From NCBI GenBank assembly GCA_963678255.2, contig CAXXTW010000002.1:1736001-1800000 (forward strand): 64,000 nt of DNA, read 5' to 3'. Of the stretch, positions 32,621-41,731 are shown piece after piece (the stretch's first letter is position 1; every line of letters begins with the position of its first letter). This stretch comes from G963678255 sp963678255. GTDB taxonomy: Bacteria > Cloacimonadota > Cloacimonadia > Cloacimonadales > WRIO01. The notes below the pieces were generated by a model, which worked only from the letters and a program-made list of their open reading frames with translations, was not told the origin of the DNA and did not search any database. The position numbers and the translations under genes are program-made.

Positions 32621-32638
32621 TTGAATCGGGAGATTATT

Positions 32639-33655
32639 ATGATGCTTCTTGAACCCTTGCAGATGCCTGAAAAAGTGGATATCGACAAAGAAACCTATAG
32701 CAAGACATATGGAAAATTTGAAATCGGTCCTCTTGAACCAGGTTATGCAACGACAATCGGTAATACGCTTCGTCGAGTGTTATTATCAACGATCCAAGGC
32801 GCAGCTGCTCGATTTGTTAAAATTGAAGGGTTGCATCACGAATTTACGCCGATTCCCGGTAGTGACTCTGATTTTGTTGATTTTATCTTAAATCTTAAAA
32901 ACGTTGTTTTTAAATCCGATACCCTAAATGAAGTTAAATTAACTTTACAACATCAAGGTATTGGACCTGTTTTGGCTGGAGAAATCTCTGAAACTGGCGA
33001 TGTAAAGATTATCAATAAGGATTTAGTTTTATGCAATATGACAGAAGATACAGAATTATATATTGAGATTTGGGTTGGTCAGGGACGCGGTTATGTCGCC
33101 GCTGATAAACAAAATCTCGATGAAAAACCTGTAGGCGTAATTCCGGTAGATTCAATTTATTCACCCATAGTAAAAGTAAATTTCACAACGGCTAATCAAC
33201 GTGTTGGAGAAAGAATCGATTTTGATAAAATCATTCTTGAAATACACACCAATGGTAGTATTGAACCAAAAAATGCCTTATTCCTTTCAGCAAAGTTATT
33301 GAGAGACTTCTATGATAAGTTAGTTCTTTTTGAAGAAGAACCAGAATACGTTGAAGAAGTTTCAATGGATCCTGAATTGGAAAGACTTGAAAAATTGGTT
33401 AATATGAATGTGAAAGATTTAGAATTAACAGTGAGATCTGCTAATTGTTTATCTGCAGCGAAAATTGAATCAATTGGAGAATTGGTTAGCAAATCTGAAC
33501 AAGAAATGCTTAAATACCGTAATTTTGGTAAGAAATCATTAGATGAAATAAAAGCTCTTCTTGTTAAATACGAATTATCTCTCGGTATGGATGTCGATGG
33601 CATCCGCCGTCGAATCGCAGATGCAAAAAATCGCGTCAATAAAAAGAAAGGTTGA
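32639..33655 (+). CDS. rpoA: RNA polymerase alpha subunit
   Basis: I start at the ATG of 32639 (338 aa), 6 nt after GGGAG; a TTG at 32621 precedes that site. The N-terminal domain shows FEIGPLEPGYATTIGNTLRR, the dimerisation and beta-contact region, and VNFTTANQRVGERIDFDK. The C-terminal domain (about 265-330) has LELTVRSANCLSAAKIESI and RNFGKKSLDEIKALL, which binds UP-element DNA and activators. An intact alpha CTD agrees with the A-tract seen before tuf. Confidence 0.97.
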   Translation: MMLLEPLQMPEKVDIDKETYSKTYGKFEIGPLEPGYATTIGNTLRRVLLSTIQGAAARFVKIEGLHHEFTPIPGSDSDFVDFILNLKNVVFKSDTLNEVKLTLQHQGIGPVLAGEISETGDVKIINKDLVLCNMTEDTELYIEIWVGQGRGYVAADKQNLDEKPVGVIPVDSIYSPIVKVNFTTANQRVGERIDFDKIILEIHTNGSIEPKNALFLSAKLLRDFYDKLVLFEEEPEYVEEVSMDPELERLEKLVNMNVKDLELTVRSANCLSAAKIESIGELVSKSEQEMLKYRNFGKKSLDEIKALLVKYELSLGMDVDGIRRRIADAKNRVNKKKG

Positions 33656-33660
33656 GAGTT

Positions 33661-34074
33661 ATGCGACATAGATGTGAAGGTAGAAAGTTCGGAAGAGAAG
33701 CAGATCATCGTAAAGCTATGATGAAAAATCTTGTTATTTCTCTCTTCCAACATGGTCAGATTGAAACAACTCAGGCAAAAGCTAAAGAAATGCGCGGATT
33801 GGCTGAAAGAGCAATTACTTATGGTAAAAATGGTTCTTTACATCACAAACGCCTTGCTTTTACTATTTTGCATGACCATTTATTAGTTAAAAAATTATTT
33901 GAAGAAATTGCTCCTAAATTTGCTGATCGTAATGGTGGATACACGCGTATCATTAAAACACGTTTTCGTCGTGGAGATTGTGCACCTATGGCTATTATTC
34001 AACTTGTAGAAGGTGAAGTTAAAACTACTACAACTAAAAATACTATTAAAACTGAAGATTTAGTTAAAGAGTAA
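33661..34074 (+). CDS. rplQ: Ribosomal protein L17
   Basis: The ATG at 33661 gives 137 aa beginning MRHRCEGRKFGREADHRKAM, the standard L17 start. ETTQAKAKEMRGLAERAITYG and RGGYTRI-like NGGYTRIIKTRFRRGD follow. It has a threonine-rich tail. It is the last gene of the cluster, and a clear terminator follows 14 bp on. Confidence 0.97.
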   Translation: MRHRCEGRKFGREADHRKAMMKNLVISLFQHGQIETTQAKAKEMRGLAERAITYGKNGSLHHKRLAFTILHDHLLVKKLFEEIAPKFADRNGGYTRIIKTRFRRGDCAPMAIIQLVEGEVKTTTTKNTIKTEDLVKE

Positions 34075-34087
34075 TTAAAGGTTTTTT

Positions 34088-34122
34088 AAAAATGGACAGC
34101 TCTGGCTGTCCATTTTTTTTTA
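34088..34122 (+). terminator. Rho-independent terminator of the ribosomal cluster
   Basis: ATGGACAGC (34092-34100) pairs with GCTGTCCAT (34105-34113) around TCTG and is followed by a run of eight T. It is the clearest terminator in the window. Confidence 0.9.
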
Positions 34123-34187
34123 TATTTTCATTGACGAAACAATTCCTTTTATTATTTTGAATAAACAAAAACCATAAGGAAAGAGAT

Positions 34188-36395
34188 ATGCAAGAAATGG
34201 TCGTTGATCTTAAAACAGCATTAGATCATGGATTAACAGAAGATGAATATGATCTGATACAAAAGAGGTTGGGTCGAGTTCCTACATTTACAGAAATTGG
34301 TATCATATCTGTCATGTGGTCAGAGCATGCAAGCTATAAAAATTCGATCAAATACCTAAAGACTTTACCCAAAGATGGCCCTTTTATGCTCAGTAAAGCT
34401 GGTGAAGAAAATGCAGGGGTAGTCGATATTGGCGATAATTTAGCTATATCATTTAAAATTGAAAGCCATAATCACCCCTCAGCCGTTGAACCATATCATG
34501 GAGCTGCAACTGGCGTTGGTGGGATATTAAGAGATATTTTTACTATGGGTGCACGTCCTATCGCTACTTTAAATTCATTACGATTTGGTAATCCTGAGGA
34601 CCCCCAAGTTAAACATCTTATTAAAGGTGTTGTCGAAGGGATTGCTGATTATGGTAATTGCTTTGGAGTTCCCACTGTTGGCGGTGAAGTATATTTTGAA
34701 GATGCTTATTGCGGAAATCCTTTAGTTAATGCCATGGCTGTAGGTTTATTATATCATGAAAATTTAATGTCAGCTGCTGCAAAAGGTATTGGTAATGACG
34801 TCGTTTATGTCGGAGCAAAAACAGGAAGAGATGGTATCCATGGTGCTACTTTTGCCAGTACCGATTTAACAAAAGAATCTGAAGAAAGACGAACGGCTGT
34901 CCAAGTTGGTGACCCGTTCATGGAAAAACTTCTTTTAGAAGCTACTCTTGAAGTGATTCAAAAAGGATTAGTTGTCGGAATTCAAGATATGGGCGCTGCA
35001 GGCTTAACCTGTTCAAGCAGTGAAATGTCAGCAAAAGGTGAAACAGGTATAGAATTAGATGTTTCCCTTGTTCCTCAAAGAGAAACCGGGATGACTGCTT
35101 ATGAGATTATGCTGTCTGAATCGCAGGAAAGAATGTTGATGATCGTTGAACCTCACCATTTTGAAGAAGTCCAAAATGTATTTGAAAAATGGGATTTACA
35201 TGCTGAGAAAATCGGTAAAGTTACGGATGATGGATTGTTAAAGATATTTCAAAACGGTGAATTAAAAGCTCAATTACCTTCTCAGATGCTCGTTTTAGGT
35301 GGAGAAGCTCCTGTTTATTCTCGAGAGTTTTCTAAACCAAACTATATAGATCAGGTTCAATCTGCTGATTTTTCAAAATTACCTAAACCGACTAATTATA
35401 ACAAGACTTTGAAAATATTAATTTCTACACCAAACATTGCTTCAAAAAGACATATATATCAACAATATGACCATATGGTACAGATCAATACCATGATAGA
35501 ACCCGGTGGAGATGCCGCTGTTATTAGAATTAAAGATAGCCAAAAAGCTATTGCTGTTTCGACTGATTGCAATGGTCGACATTGTTATTTAAATCCATAT
35601 GAAGGAACTAAAGGCGCTGTCGCTGAGTCTGCAAGAAATGTTGTTTGCACAGGTGCTCGTCCAGTAGCTATAACAAATTGTTTAAATTTTGGTAACCCCT
35701 ATAAACCAGATGTTTATTGGACATTTGTGGAAGCTATTCGAGGAATGTCAGATGCTTGTCTTAAATTTGAAACACCTGTGACTGGTGGAAATGTATCATT
35801 CTATAATGAAAGTCCTAAAGGAGCTATATATCCTACGCCTACGATAGGTATGTTAGGAATTATTGAAGATCAAAAGAAAGTGATTAGTTCTTTCTTCAAG
35901 AATGAAGGCGATCTGATCTATCTTTTAGGTGAAAATTGCTCTGAAATCGGCGGCTCAGAGTATTTAAAAACTATACATGGTATCATTAGCGGAAACGCTC
36001 CGATCGTTAACCTTGATGTCGAATTCAAGCTTTACAATTGTGTGCTTTCATTAGCTGATAAAAAATTACTACAATCTGCTCATGATTGCTCAGACGGAGG
36101 ATTATCCGTTGCGTTAGCAGAAGCCTGCTTTATTCAGAATGATAACAACTTAGGTTGTGAAATTAAATTTGATTATCAAAACCGAGAAGATATTGAATTA
36201 TTTGGTGAATCGCATAGCCGTATTATTGTTTCTGTAAAAAAAGAAAATCAGATCGAATTTGAGAAAATGTGCCAACACATCCAGCAAAACTATATTTATA
36301 TGGGAAAAGTTATCAAAGAACAATTCATTATTAATAATGAAATTAATCTTCCTATCGCTGAATTAAAAGACTTATTTTACAATTCAAATAAATAA
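34188..36395 (+). CDS. purL: Phosphoribosylformylglycinamidine synthase II
   Basis: The 735-aa protein is the small PurL that works with separate PurQ and PurS, which are not in the window. It makes FGAM from FGAR, ATP and ammonia delivered from glutamine. Landmarks are MWSEHASYKNS, ESHNHPSAVEPYHGAATGVGG and RDIFTMGARPIA in the first half, and the repeated AIRM-synthase-like unit with VSTDCNGRHCY, NCLNFGNPYKP and HDCSDGGLSVALAEA in the second. It stands alone between the ribosomal terminator and its own terminator. Confidence 0.97.
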   Translation: MQEMVVDLKTALDHGLTEDEYDLIQKRLGRVPTFTEIGIISVMWSEHASYKNSIKYLKTLPKDGPFMLSKAGEENAGVVDIGDNLAISFKIESHNHPSAVEPYHGAATGVGGILRDIFTMGARPIATLNSLRFGNPEDPQVKHLIKGVVEGIADYGNCFGVPTVGGEVYFEDAYCGNPLVNAMAVGLLYHENLMSAAAKGIGNDVVYVGAKTGRDGIHGATFASTDLTKESEERRTAVQVGDPFMEKLLLEATLEVIQKGLVVGIQDMGAAGLTCSSSEMSAKGETGIELDVSLVPQRETGMTAYEIMLSESQERMLMIVEPHHFEEVQNVFEKWDLHAEKIGKVTDDGLLKIFQNGELKAQLPSQMLVLGGEAPVYSREFSKPNYIDQVQSADFSKLPKPTNYNKTLKILISTPNIASKRHIYQQYDHMVQINTMIEPGGDAAVIRIKDSQKAIAVSTDCNGRHCYLNPYEGTKGAVAESARNVVCTGARPVAITNCLNFGNPYKPDVYWTFVEAIRGMSDACLKFETPVTGGNVSFYNESPKGAIYPTPTIGMLGIIEDQKKVISSFFKNEGDLIYLLGENCSEIGGSEYLKTIHGIISGNAPIVNLDVEFKLYNCVLSLADKKLLQSAHDCSDGGLSVALAEACFIQNDNNLGCEIKFDYQNREDIELFGESHSRIIVSVKKENQIEFEKMCQHIQQNYIYMGKVIKEQFIINNEINLPIAELKDLFYNSNK

Positions 36396-36421
36396 AATAT
36401 ACCATTTCTAAATGATAATTT

Positions 36422-36455
36422 AAGGGTGCAATTTATAAGCACCCTTTATTTTTAT
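36422..36455 (+). terminator. Rho-independent terminator of purL
   Basis: AAGGGTGC (36422-36429) pairs perfectly with GCACCCTT (36439-36446) and is followed by TATTTTTATT, 27 bp after the purL stop. Confidence 0.85.
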
Positions 36456-36619
36456 TGTCATTTTCTTCTCCCCTATATCTCTCGCCTAATAATTATAATT
36501 AGTTTTACCACTTACAAAATTATCAATGAAATTACTTAGATTTATAAATCTCTTTTAATGTTACTTATATTAGTATTTAAGCATAATTTAAGGAAAAAGT
36601 TTAGTAATACAGTTCTTTC

Positions 36620-36648
36620 TTGACACTTTATAGACGATCTTTTAAAAA
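36620..36648 (+). promoter_or_regulatory. Promoter of the UshA-type nucleotidase gene
   Basis: TTGACA (36620-36625) and TAAAAA (36643-36648) are separated by 17 bp, about 28 bp upstream of the ATG. The gene-free 36396-36676 stretch holds otherwise only the purL terminator. Confidence 0.5.
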
Positions 36649-36676
36649 TGAAAAAAATGAATAATTTGGAGGTCAC

Positions 36677-38179
36677 ATGAAAAAACTTTGTTTGTACAGT
36701 ATCATATGGCTAACTTTTTTAAGTCTGTTTTCTGAGCAAACTTTGACCATAATTCATACAAATGATCATCATGGAAGACCCTTGCCCTTCCCCTGCTTTA
36801 AAGACTTAGGTGGAGGATTACCTGCCAGAAAGACACTCTTTGATCAAATAAAAAAAGACAATAAAAATATTCTTATTTTAGATGCTGGAGATATTAATGA
36901 TGGGCTTGTTGAGTCTGCCTTATTTAATGCTGAACCAGACATTATTGGCTATAATATCATTGGCTATGATGCCATGACCATCGGTAATCATGAACTCTAT
37001 CATTCATTAGAACGCCTAAACTCTCAAAAAAAACTGGCAAACTTCCCATTCTTATGCGCAAATATTGAATTCAAAAACCATCAAAAAATTGGTACACCTT
37101 ACCTCATTAAAACCCTACCTAATGGTTTAAAAGTGGGAATAATAGGCATTACAACAAATAGTAGCCAATTCTCCACTAGTCATTCTGTATCTTCCCAACT
37201 TATCTTCAATGATGAGGTTGAAACAGCTATAAAAGTTTCTGCTCAAATTAGAAAACAAGTGGATATTCTGATTGGATTGGTACATCTCGGTATTTCTGAA
37301 GATCAAAATGAAAATTATGGTTCTCTTAAACTTGCCAAAAATACTAATGATCTCGACTTGGTTATAGACGGGCACAGCCATACCTACCTGGCCTCACCTA
37401 TTTGGGTAAAACAATTAGATGGAGACAGTATTGCTGTTGTACAAGTTGCTTATTGGGGTGCTTTTGCTGGTGAAATAAATCTGGTGTATGAAAACAATAA
37501 AACTACTCTAAAAAACTGGACAGTTCATTCGATTAATACAAATAATAATGGTAAATTACTGGGAAATGAAATTGCTCAAGACCCTGAATTAGAAGCTCTT
37601 TTACTAAAATATAAACATAAAGCTGATAGCTTAATGAACAAAACCATTATTACTCTTGATAAAGACTTTGATATTGCTGATGTAAGAAAGAAAAGCTCTG
37701 AAATTGGAATTTTGATTTCTAATGCAATGGTCTGGTTTGGGAAAAAAGATAAGGTTGATTTAGCTTTCACAAACGGCGGAGGCATTCGTAATCCCCTTAA
37801 AAAAGGATTGATTACAAAAACAGATATTTTCAATATGCTCCCCTTTGAAAACTCTGTTGATATCATTGAATTATCAGGGAAAGAATTGATTGAAATCATT
37901 AACTTTAATTATAATAAAAAAATAGGTACAGGTGGATTTTTACAATTCAGCAAAGAAGTTCAGATTGATCTTGATAAATCAGGTAAAGTGGTTAACTCTA
38001 TTAAACTAAATAACAAACCATTAAAACCTAATAAAAATTATAGAATTGCTACAAATTCATATATTTCTGATGGTGGTGATGGTTTCTCCTTCTTTAAAAA
38101 TGCAAAATATGTTAATCATTCTCAAACCCTGCAAAGAGATGTTGTTGAACTCTATCTGATGAATGCCTATAAAAAGTAA
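36677..38179 (+). CDS. Secreted 5'-nucleotidase/2',3'-cyclic phosphodiesterase, UshA family
   Basis: The 500-aa protein has a signal peptide (about 1-20, cleavage near SLFSEQ). It has the metallophosphatase domain with HTNDHHGR, DAGDINDG, TIGNHE and DGHSHTYL, then the C-terminal nucleotidase domain with FTNGGGIRNPLKKG and SDGGDGFSFF, which clamps the nucleotide base. It probably hydrolyses nucleotides in the periplasm to release nucleosides; a purine nucleoside phosphorylase elsewhere in the window could use these. GGAGG precedes the ATG. Family is sure, substrate range is not. Confidence 0.92.
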   Translation: MKKLCLYSIIWLTFLSLFSEQTLTIIHTNDHHGRPLPFPCFKDLGGGLPARKTLFDQIKKDNKNILILDAGDINDGLVESALFNAEPDIIGYNIIGYDAMTIGNHELYHSLERLNSQKKLANFPFLCANIEFKNHQKIGTPYLIKTLPNGLKVGIIGITTNSSQFSTSHSVSSQLIFNDEVETAIKVSAQIRKQVDILIGLVHLGISEDQNENYGSLKLAKNTNDLDLVIDGHSHTYLASPIWVKQLDGDSIAVVQVAYWGAFAGEINLVYENNKTTLKNWTVHSINTNNNGKLLGNEIAQDPELEALLLKYKHKADSLMNKTIITLDKDFDIADVRKKSSEIGILISNAMVWFGKKDKVDLAFTNGGGIRNPLKKGLITKTDIFNMLPFENSVDIIELSGKELIEIINFNYNKKIGTGGFLQFSKEVQIDLDKSGKVVNSIKLNNKPLKPNKNYRIATNSYISDGGDGFSFFKNAKYVNHSQTLQRDVVELYLMNAYKK

Positions 38180-38243
38180 TTTTTTATTAGACAAAATTTC
38201 TATCTGATTACTTTTAGATCTTAGTTAATATTGGAAGGTAAAA

Positions 38244-39326
38244 ATGAAAATTATCACGATTATTGGTGCTAGACCACAATTTATTAAAGCAGCTGTCATA
38301 AGCCGTAATATCAATCAAAATCATAATATTCAGGAAATCTTACTGCATACAGGTCAACATTATGATCATAATATCAATGACATATTTTTTGATGAATTAA
38401 ACATTCCTGCCCCAAAATACAATTTAAATATCGGATCTGACACTCATGGTGCTCAAACAGCGAAAATGCTTGTTGGGATTGAAAATATATTACTAAATGA
38501 AAAACCTGATTATGTTTTAGTATATGGAGATACTAACTCCACTCTAGCTGGAGCTTTAGCTGCGGTTAAACTGCATATTCCTGTTGCACATGTTGAAGCA
38601 GGATTAAGAAGTTTCAATAGAAAAATGCCTGAAGAGTTAAACAGAATTATCACCGATTCAATTTCTGAATTACTCTTTGCCCCCACAATGACTGCTGTTA
38701 CTCAGCTTGAAAAAGAAGATCGAAAAGATGCAACTCATTTTACTGGAGATGTCATGTATGACTCTGTTCTTTATTACAAAAACCAAATCCTTTCTCAAAA
38801 ATCTTCATCTTTACCATTCTATTGCCCTTCTGAATACTATCTGGCTACTATTCATCGTGCTGAGAATACAGATGATCCTATTCTCCTCAAAAAAATATTC
38901 AGTACTCTTAATGAGCTTGAGATCCCGGTTCTTTTCCCTCTGCATCCTCGAACAAAACAGAAAATTAAGTCTTATAACATTATTCCAGGTTCAAATCTGA
39001 TAATTACTGAACCTGTCGGATACTTACATTTGCTTGAATTAATTCTAAAATCTCAAAAAGTTATTACAGATTCAGGTGGAGTTCAAAAAGAGGCATATTT
39101 TTTGGATACCCCTTGCGTTACAATCAGAGAAGAAACAGAATGGATAGAAACCCTTGATGGAAATCATAATATTCTTTGTGGAACTGATTCAAATAGAATT
39201 AAACAAGCTTTACTCATAAGTCCTAATTTAAATGTAAATAAAAATTGCTTTGGAGATGGACATGCTGGAGAAAAAATCATCCAATTATTAACAGATAAAC
39301 TTATAAAAAATCTTAATGTTCTTTAA
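38244..39326 (+). CDS. wecB: UDP-N-acetylglucosamine 2-epimerase
   Basis: The 360-aa protein is a non-hydrolysing UDP-GlcNAc 2-epimerase making UDP-ManNAc for surface polymers. It shows GARPQFIKAA (7-16), LHTGQHYDHNIND, VYGDTNSTLAGALAA, VAHVEAGLRSFN, MPEELNRIITD and the sugar-binding TDSGGVQKEAYFL. Such enzymes have a GT-B fold and an allosteric UDP-GlcNAc site. It is near other glycan genes but in a separate short unit with the lytic transglycosylase 27 bp downstream. Confidence 0.95.
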   Translation: MKIITIIGARPQFIKAAVISRNINQNHNIQEILLHTGQHYDHNINDIFFDELNIPAPKYNLNIGSDTHGAQTAKMLVGIENILLNEKPDYVLVYGDTNSTLAGALAAVKLHIPVAHVEAGLRSFNRKMPEELNRIITDSISELLFAPTMTAVTQLEKEDRKDATHFTGDVMYDSVLYYKNQILSQKSSSLPFYCPSEYYLATIHRAENTDDPILLKKIFSTLNELEIPVLFPLHPRTKQKIKSYNIIPGSNLIITEPVGYLHLLELILKSQKVITDSGGVQKEAYFLDTPCVTIREETEWIETLDGNHNILCGTDSNRIKQALLISPNLNVNKNCFGDGHAGEKIIQLLTDKLIKNLNVL

Positions 39327-39353
39327 GTAATTATCTTTGAACAGGAATATTAT

Positions 39354-41666
39354 TTGAAAAATATATTAATCACTATTATACTAATCTATTCTTATACTGT
39401 TGTATCAGCAATAAGTAATTTCTTACCCAATAAAGATATAAAAAATAAACTGATGATTATCAAATCAGTCGATATGGCTTCATATTTACTTGAAGAAAGA
39501 GATTCTGTAAAATATTTTGAAAAAAATATGGAATGGACTATTTTTGATTCAAAATATATCTATCTTATAAATAGTGACAAAAAAACTGGTTTTCAAGATA
39601 TTGAAGATGGTTCCCCTTTTATCTTCAATAACATTCAAATCAAATCCCTTGCTTTTGATAATACTTGCAAAATCCTACCTGATTCTGAAATTTTTAACAA
39701 CTATCTATTAAAAAACTATCTGCAAGACGATCTTTGGCTCTCTGAAAAGAACAAAGAATATGCTAATTTTAAACTATTTCACACACTCTCAAAGAATCGT
39801 CTGGACTTTTATATTGATAATATTTTAGTAAACTTTCCTCTTATACCTGAAGATAAATACCCTGTCTTGGACACTCAGAATTCTACTCTGGTTACACTGG
39901 AAATGAATTATTTATTCAAAACCCTGATTTATCTCTGGCAAGAGAATAAACCTTTGGCACTCGAAGAATTGATGAAATTTTTTGCATTAAGAAAAAATAG
40001 ATGGGATAAAGACAGACCTTATTTGGCTCCTTATGAACAAAACTATGAAATGAGAAATGGACTTAAGGCTTTTAAAACTTCTCAAATGTATCAAGCATTA
40101 ACTAATTATAATATCTCTCTACAAGATAATGATATTAATATTTATTTCAAACATCTTTATAATGGGTTTAATGAAATGGATTTTCTATTAAAAGAGTTAT
40201 ATTCAATTTACTCCTATTCTTGCATTAAACCTGAATTCATATCAAATAAACGTTTAGAATACAGTGGTTATCTGCAATGCGAAATCTTCAATCAACTTGG
40301 GTGGTTAAAAACAAATCTCGCAAAACAAGATTTGTGGTATATCTTAAATGATAAACTGATCATGAACGATTCACTTTATCAGGTTTATTTGCAAAAAGCT
40401 TTAACAGACCCCTCTTTCAATTATATCAAAGATGATGCTCAAAAACTGGCAAATGCTTATCAATTTAACTCAGATAAATTTTGTAAAGATTTCTACAACA
40501 CGATGGGTATTTTATGTAGCCTAACATTTAAAGAACCTTATCAGGAATTTGGCATTAAGCCTCAACAAAAATTCATTCTCAATAATGGAAAAATTAAATG
40601 TTACAAACCAGTAGATCATTTTCTTATAAAAAGCAAAAACCTCACTTTAGATCTTTATAAAAAAGAAATTCTGAAATCTTTCAATGATGAAATTTCTCTT
40701 AAATGGTACAATCTCTCTTCTCTGCACCTATATCTGGATGGAATAAAAACAGAATTACGAGATAGTTTAACTTTCCAATTTACCACCTGTTGTATATACT
40801 CGGATGAAATGGTTTTAAACATTAAGCAATCAGGTTCTATAACTTATTATGACAAAATATTGTCCATTCACATTAACCCATTGATAAACTATGCTTTCGA
40901 TGAATTTTACTGGGAAAAGATCGAAGAACTGAAAAAGAAACTTATCCAAAAAGGGATTTCAGAAGATTGGTTCAAACAATCTGTAAATCATGCTCAATAT
41001 AAAACATATTACAATATGAGAAGATATTTCATCTCTATGCCAGAACATAGAGTCTCTGGTAATAAAAAAAACCAATCTTGGTATGATCAATACTTTGGAT
41101 TAGATCAAAAAGTCGTAAGAGGAAAAGAATTTTTACTAAATTATAAAAAAGTCCTTTTAAAAGCAGAACAAAAAAACGGTATTCATTATGAATTAATTAT
41201 GGCTATTCTTTCTATAGAATCTGATTTTGGAAATCAGGCTTTCAAAGGAACCTTCTATACTTTTCCTGCTTTAGTTTCACAATATTTAACAATGCCTAAT
41301 CGTGAAAAATTTGTTCTTGGTGAGTTAAAATCTCTTCATGATATGACAAAGCTAATAAACAAAGATTCTTATCATTTTATCGGATCTTTTGCTGGTGCTG
41401 CTGGATGGGGACAATTCATTCCATCTTCCATGAAAACTTACTTTCTGGACAGTAATGACGATTTTAATGATCTGGATATATACTCTATTGAAGACAACAT
41501 ATTTAGCATTGAAAACTATTTTTATAAAAATGGTTTATCAGGAAAAAATATTGGAAATTATGATGACAGATATAAAGCCGTCTTTTCTTATAATCACAGT
41601 GATGCTTATGTAAAAGCTGTATTAAAAATCTATGATCAATTTAGATTCCTTAGAGAAAAAAAATAA
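39354..41666 (+). CDS. Large secreted protein with C-terminal MltB/GH103-like lytic transglycosylase domain
   Basis: The 770-aa protein starts at TTG (AGGA upstream) with a signal peptide of about 19 residues. Residues 30-580 form a helical region I do not recognise. From about 600 the MltB pattern appears: HYELIMAILSIESDFGNQAF with the likely catalytic Glu of IES, then GSFAGAAGWGQFIPSSMKTY and the closing YNHSDAYVKAVLKIYDQF. It probably cleaves peptidoglycan glycan strands in the periplasm to give 1,6-anhydroMurNAc ends. The family's usual length is 300-450 aa, so the long N-part is unusual. Confidence 0.83.
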   Translation: MKNILITIILIYSYTVVSAISNFLPNKDIKNKLMIIKSVDMASYLLEERDSVKYFEKNMEWTIFDSKYIYLINSDKKTGFQDIEDGSPFIFNNIQIKSLAFDNTCKILPDSEIFNNYLLKNYLQDDLWLSEKNKEYANFKLFHTLSKNRLDFYIDNILVNFPLIPEDKYPVLDTQNSTLVTLEMNYLFKTLIYLWQENKPLALEELMKFFALRKNRWDKDRPYLAPYEQNYEMRNGLKAFKTSQMYQALTNYNISLQDNDINIYFKHLYNGFNEMDFLLKELYSIYSYSCIKPEFISNKRLEYSGYLQCEIFNQLGWLKTNLAKQDLWYILNDKLIMNDSLYQVYLQKALTDPSFNYIKDDAQKLANAYQFNSDKFCKDFYNTMGILCSLTFKEPYQEFGIKPQQKFILNNGKIKCYKPVDHFLIKSKNLTLDLYKKEILKSFNDEISLKWYNLSSLHLYLDGIKTELRDSLTFQFTTCCIYSDEMVLNIKQSGSITYYDKILSIHINPLINYAFDEFYWEKIEELKKKLIQKGISEDWFKQSVNHAQYKTYYNMRRYFISMPEHRVSGNKKNQSWYDQYFGLDQKVVRGKEFLLNYKKVLLKAEQKNGIHYELIMAILSIESDFGNQAFKGTFYTFPALVSQYLTMPNREKFVLGELKSLHDMTKLINKDSYHFIGSFAGAAGWGQFIPSSMKTYFLDSNDDFNDLDIYSIEDNIFSIENYFYKNGLSGKNIGNYDDRYKAVFSYNHSDAYVKAVLKIYDQFRFLREKK

Positions 41667-41731
41667 TTGTTCTTGCTTGACTTATCTGTTATAAAAACTA
41701 ACTTTTACTCATTCAATAAGTAGGAGTATTG

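Noticed and set aside
32621..32638. TTG at 32621 as the start of rpoA
   Set aside because: The ribosome site GGGAG lies between it and the ATG at 32639; starting there would put the site inside the gene.
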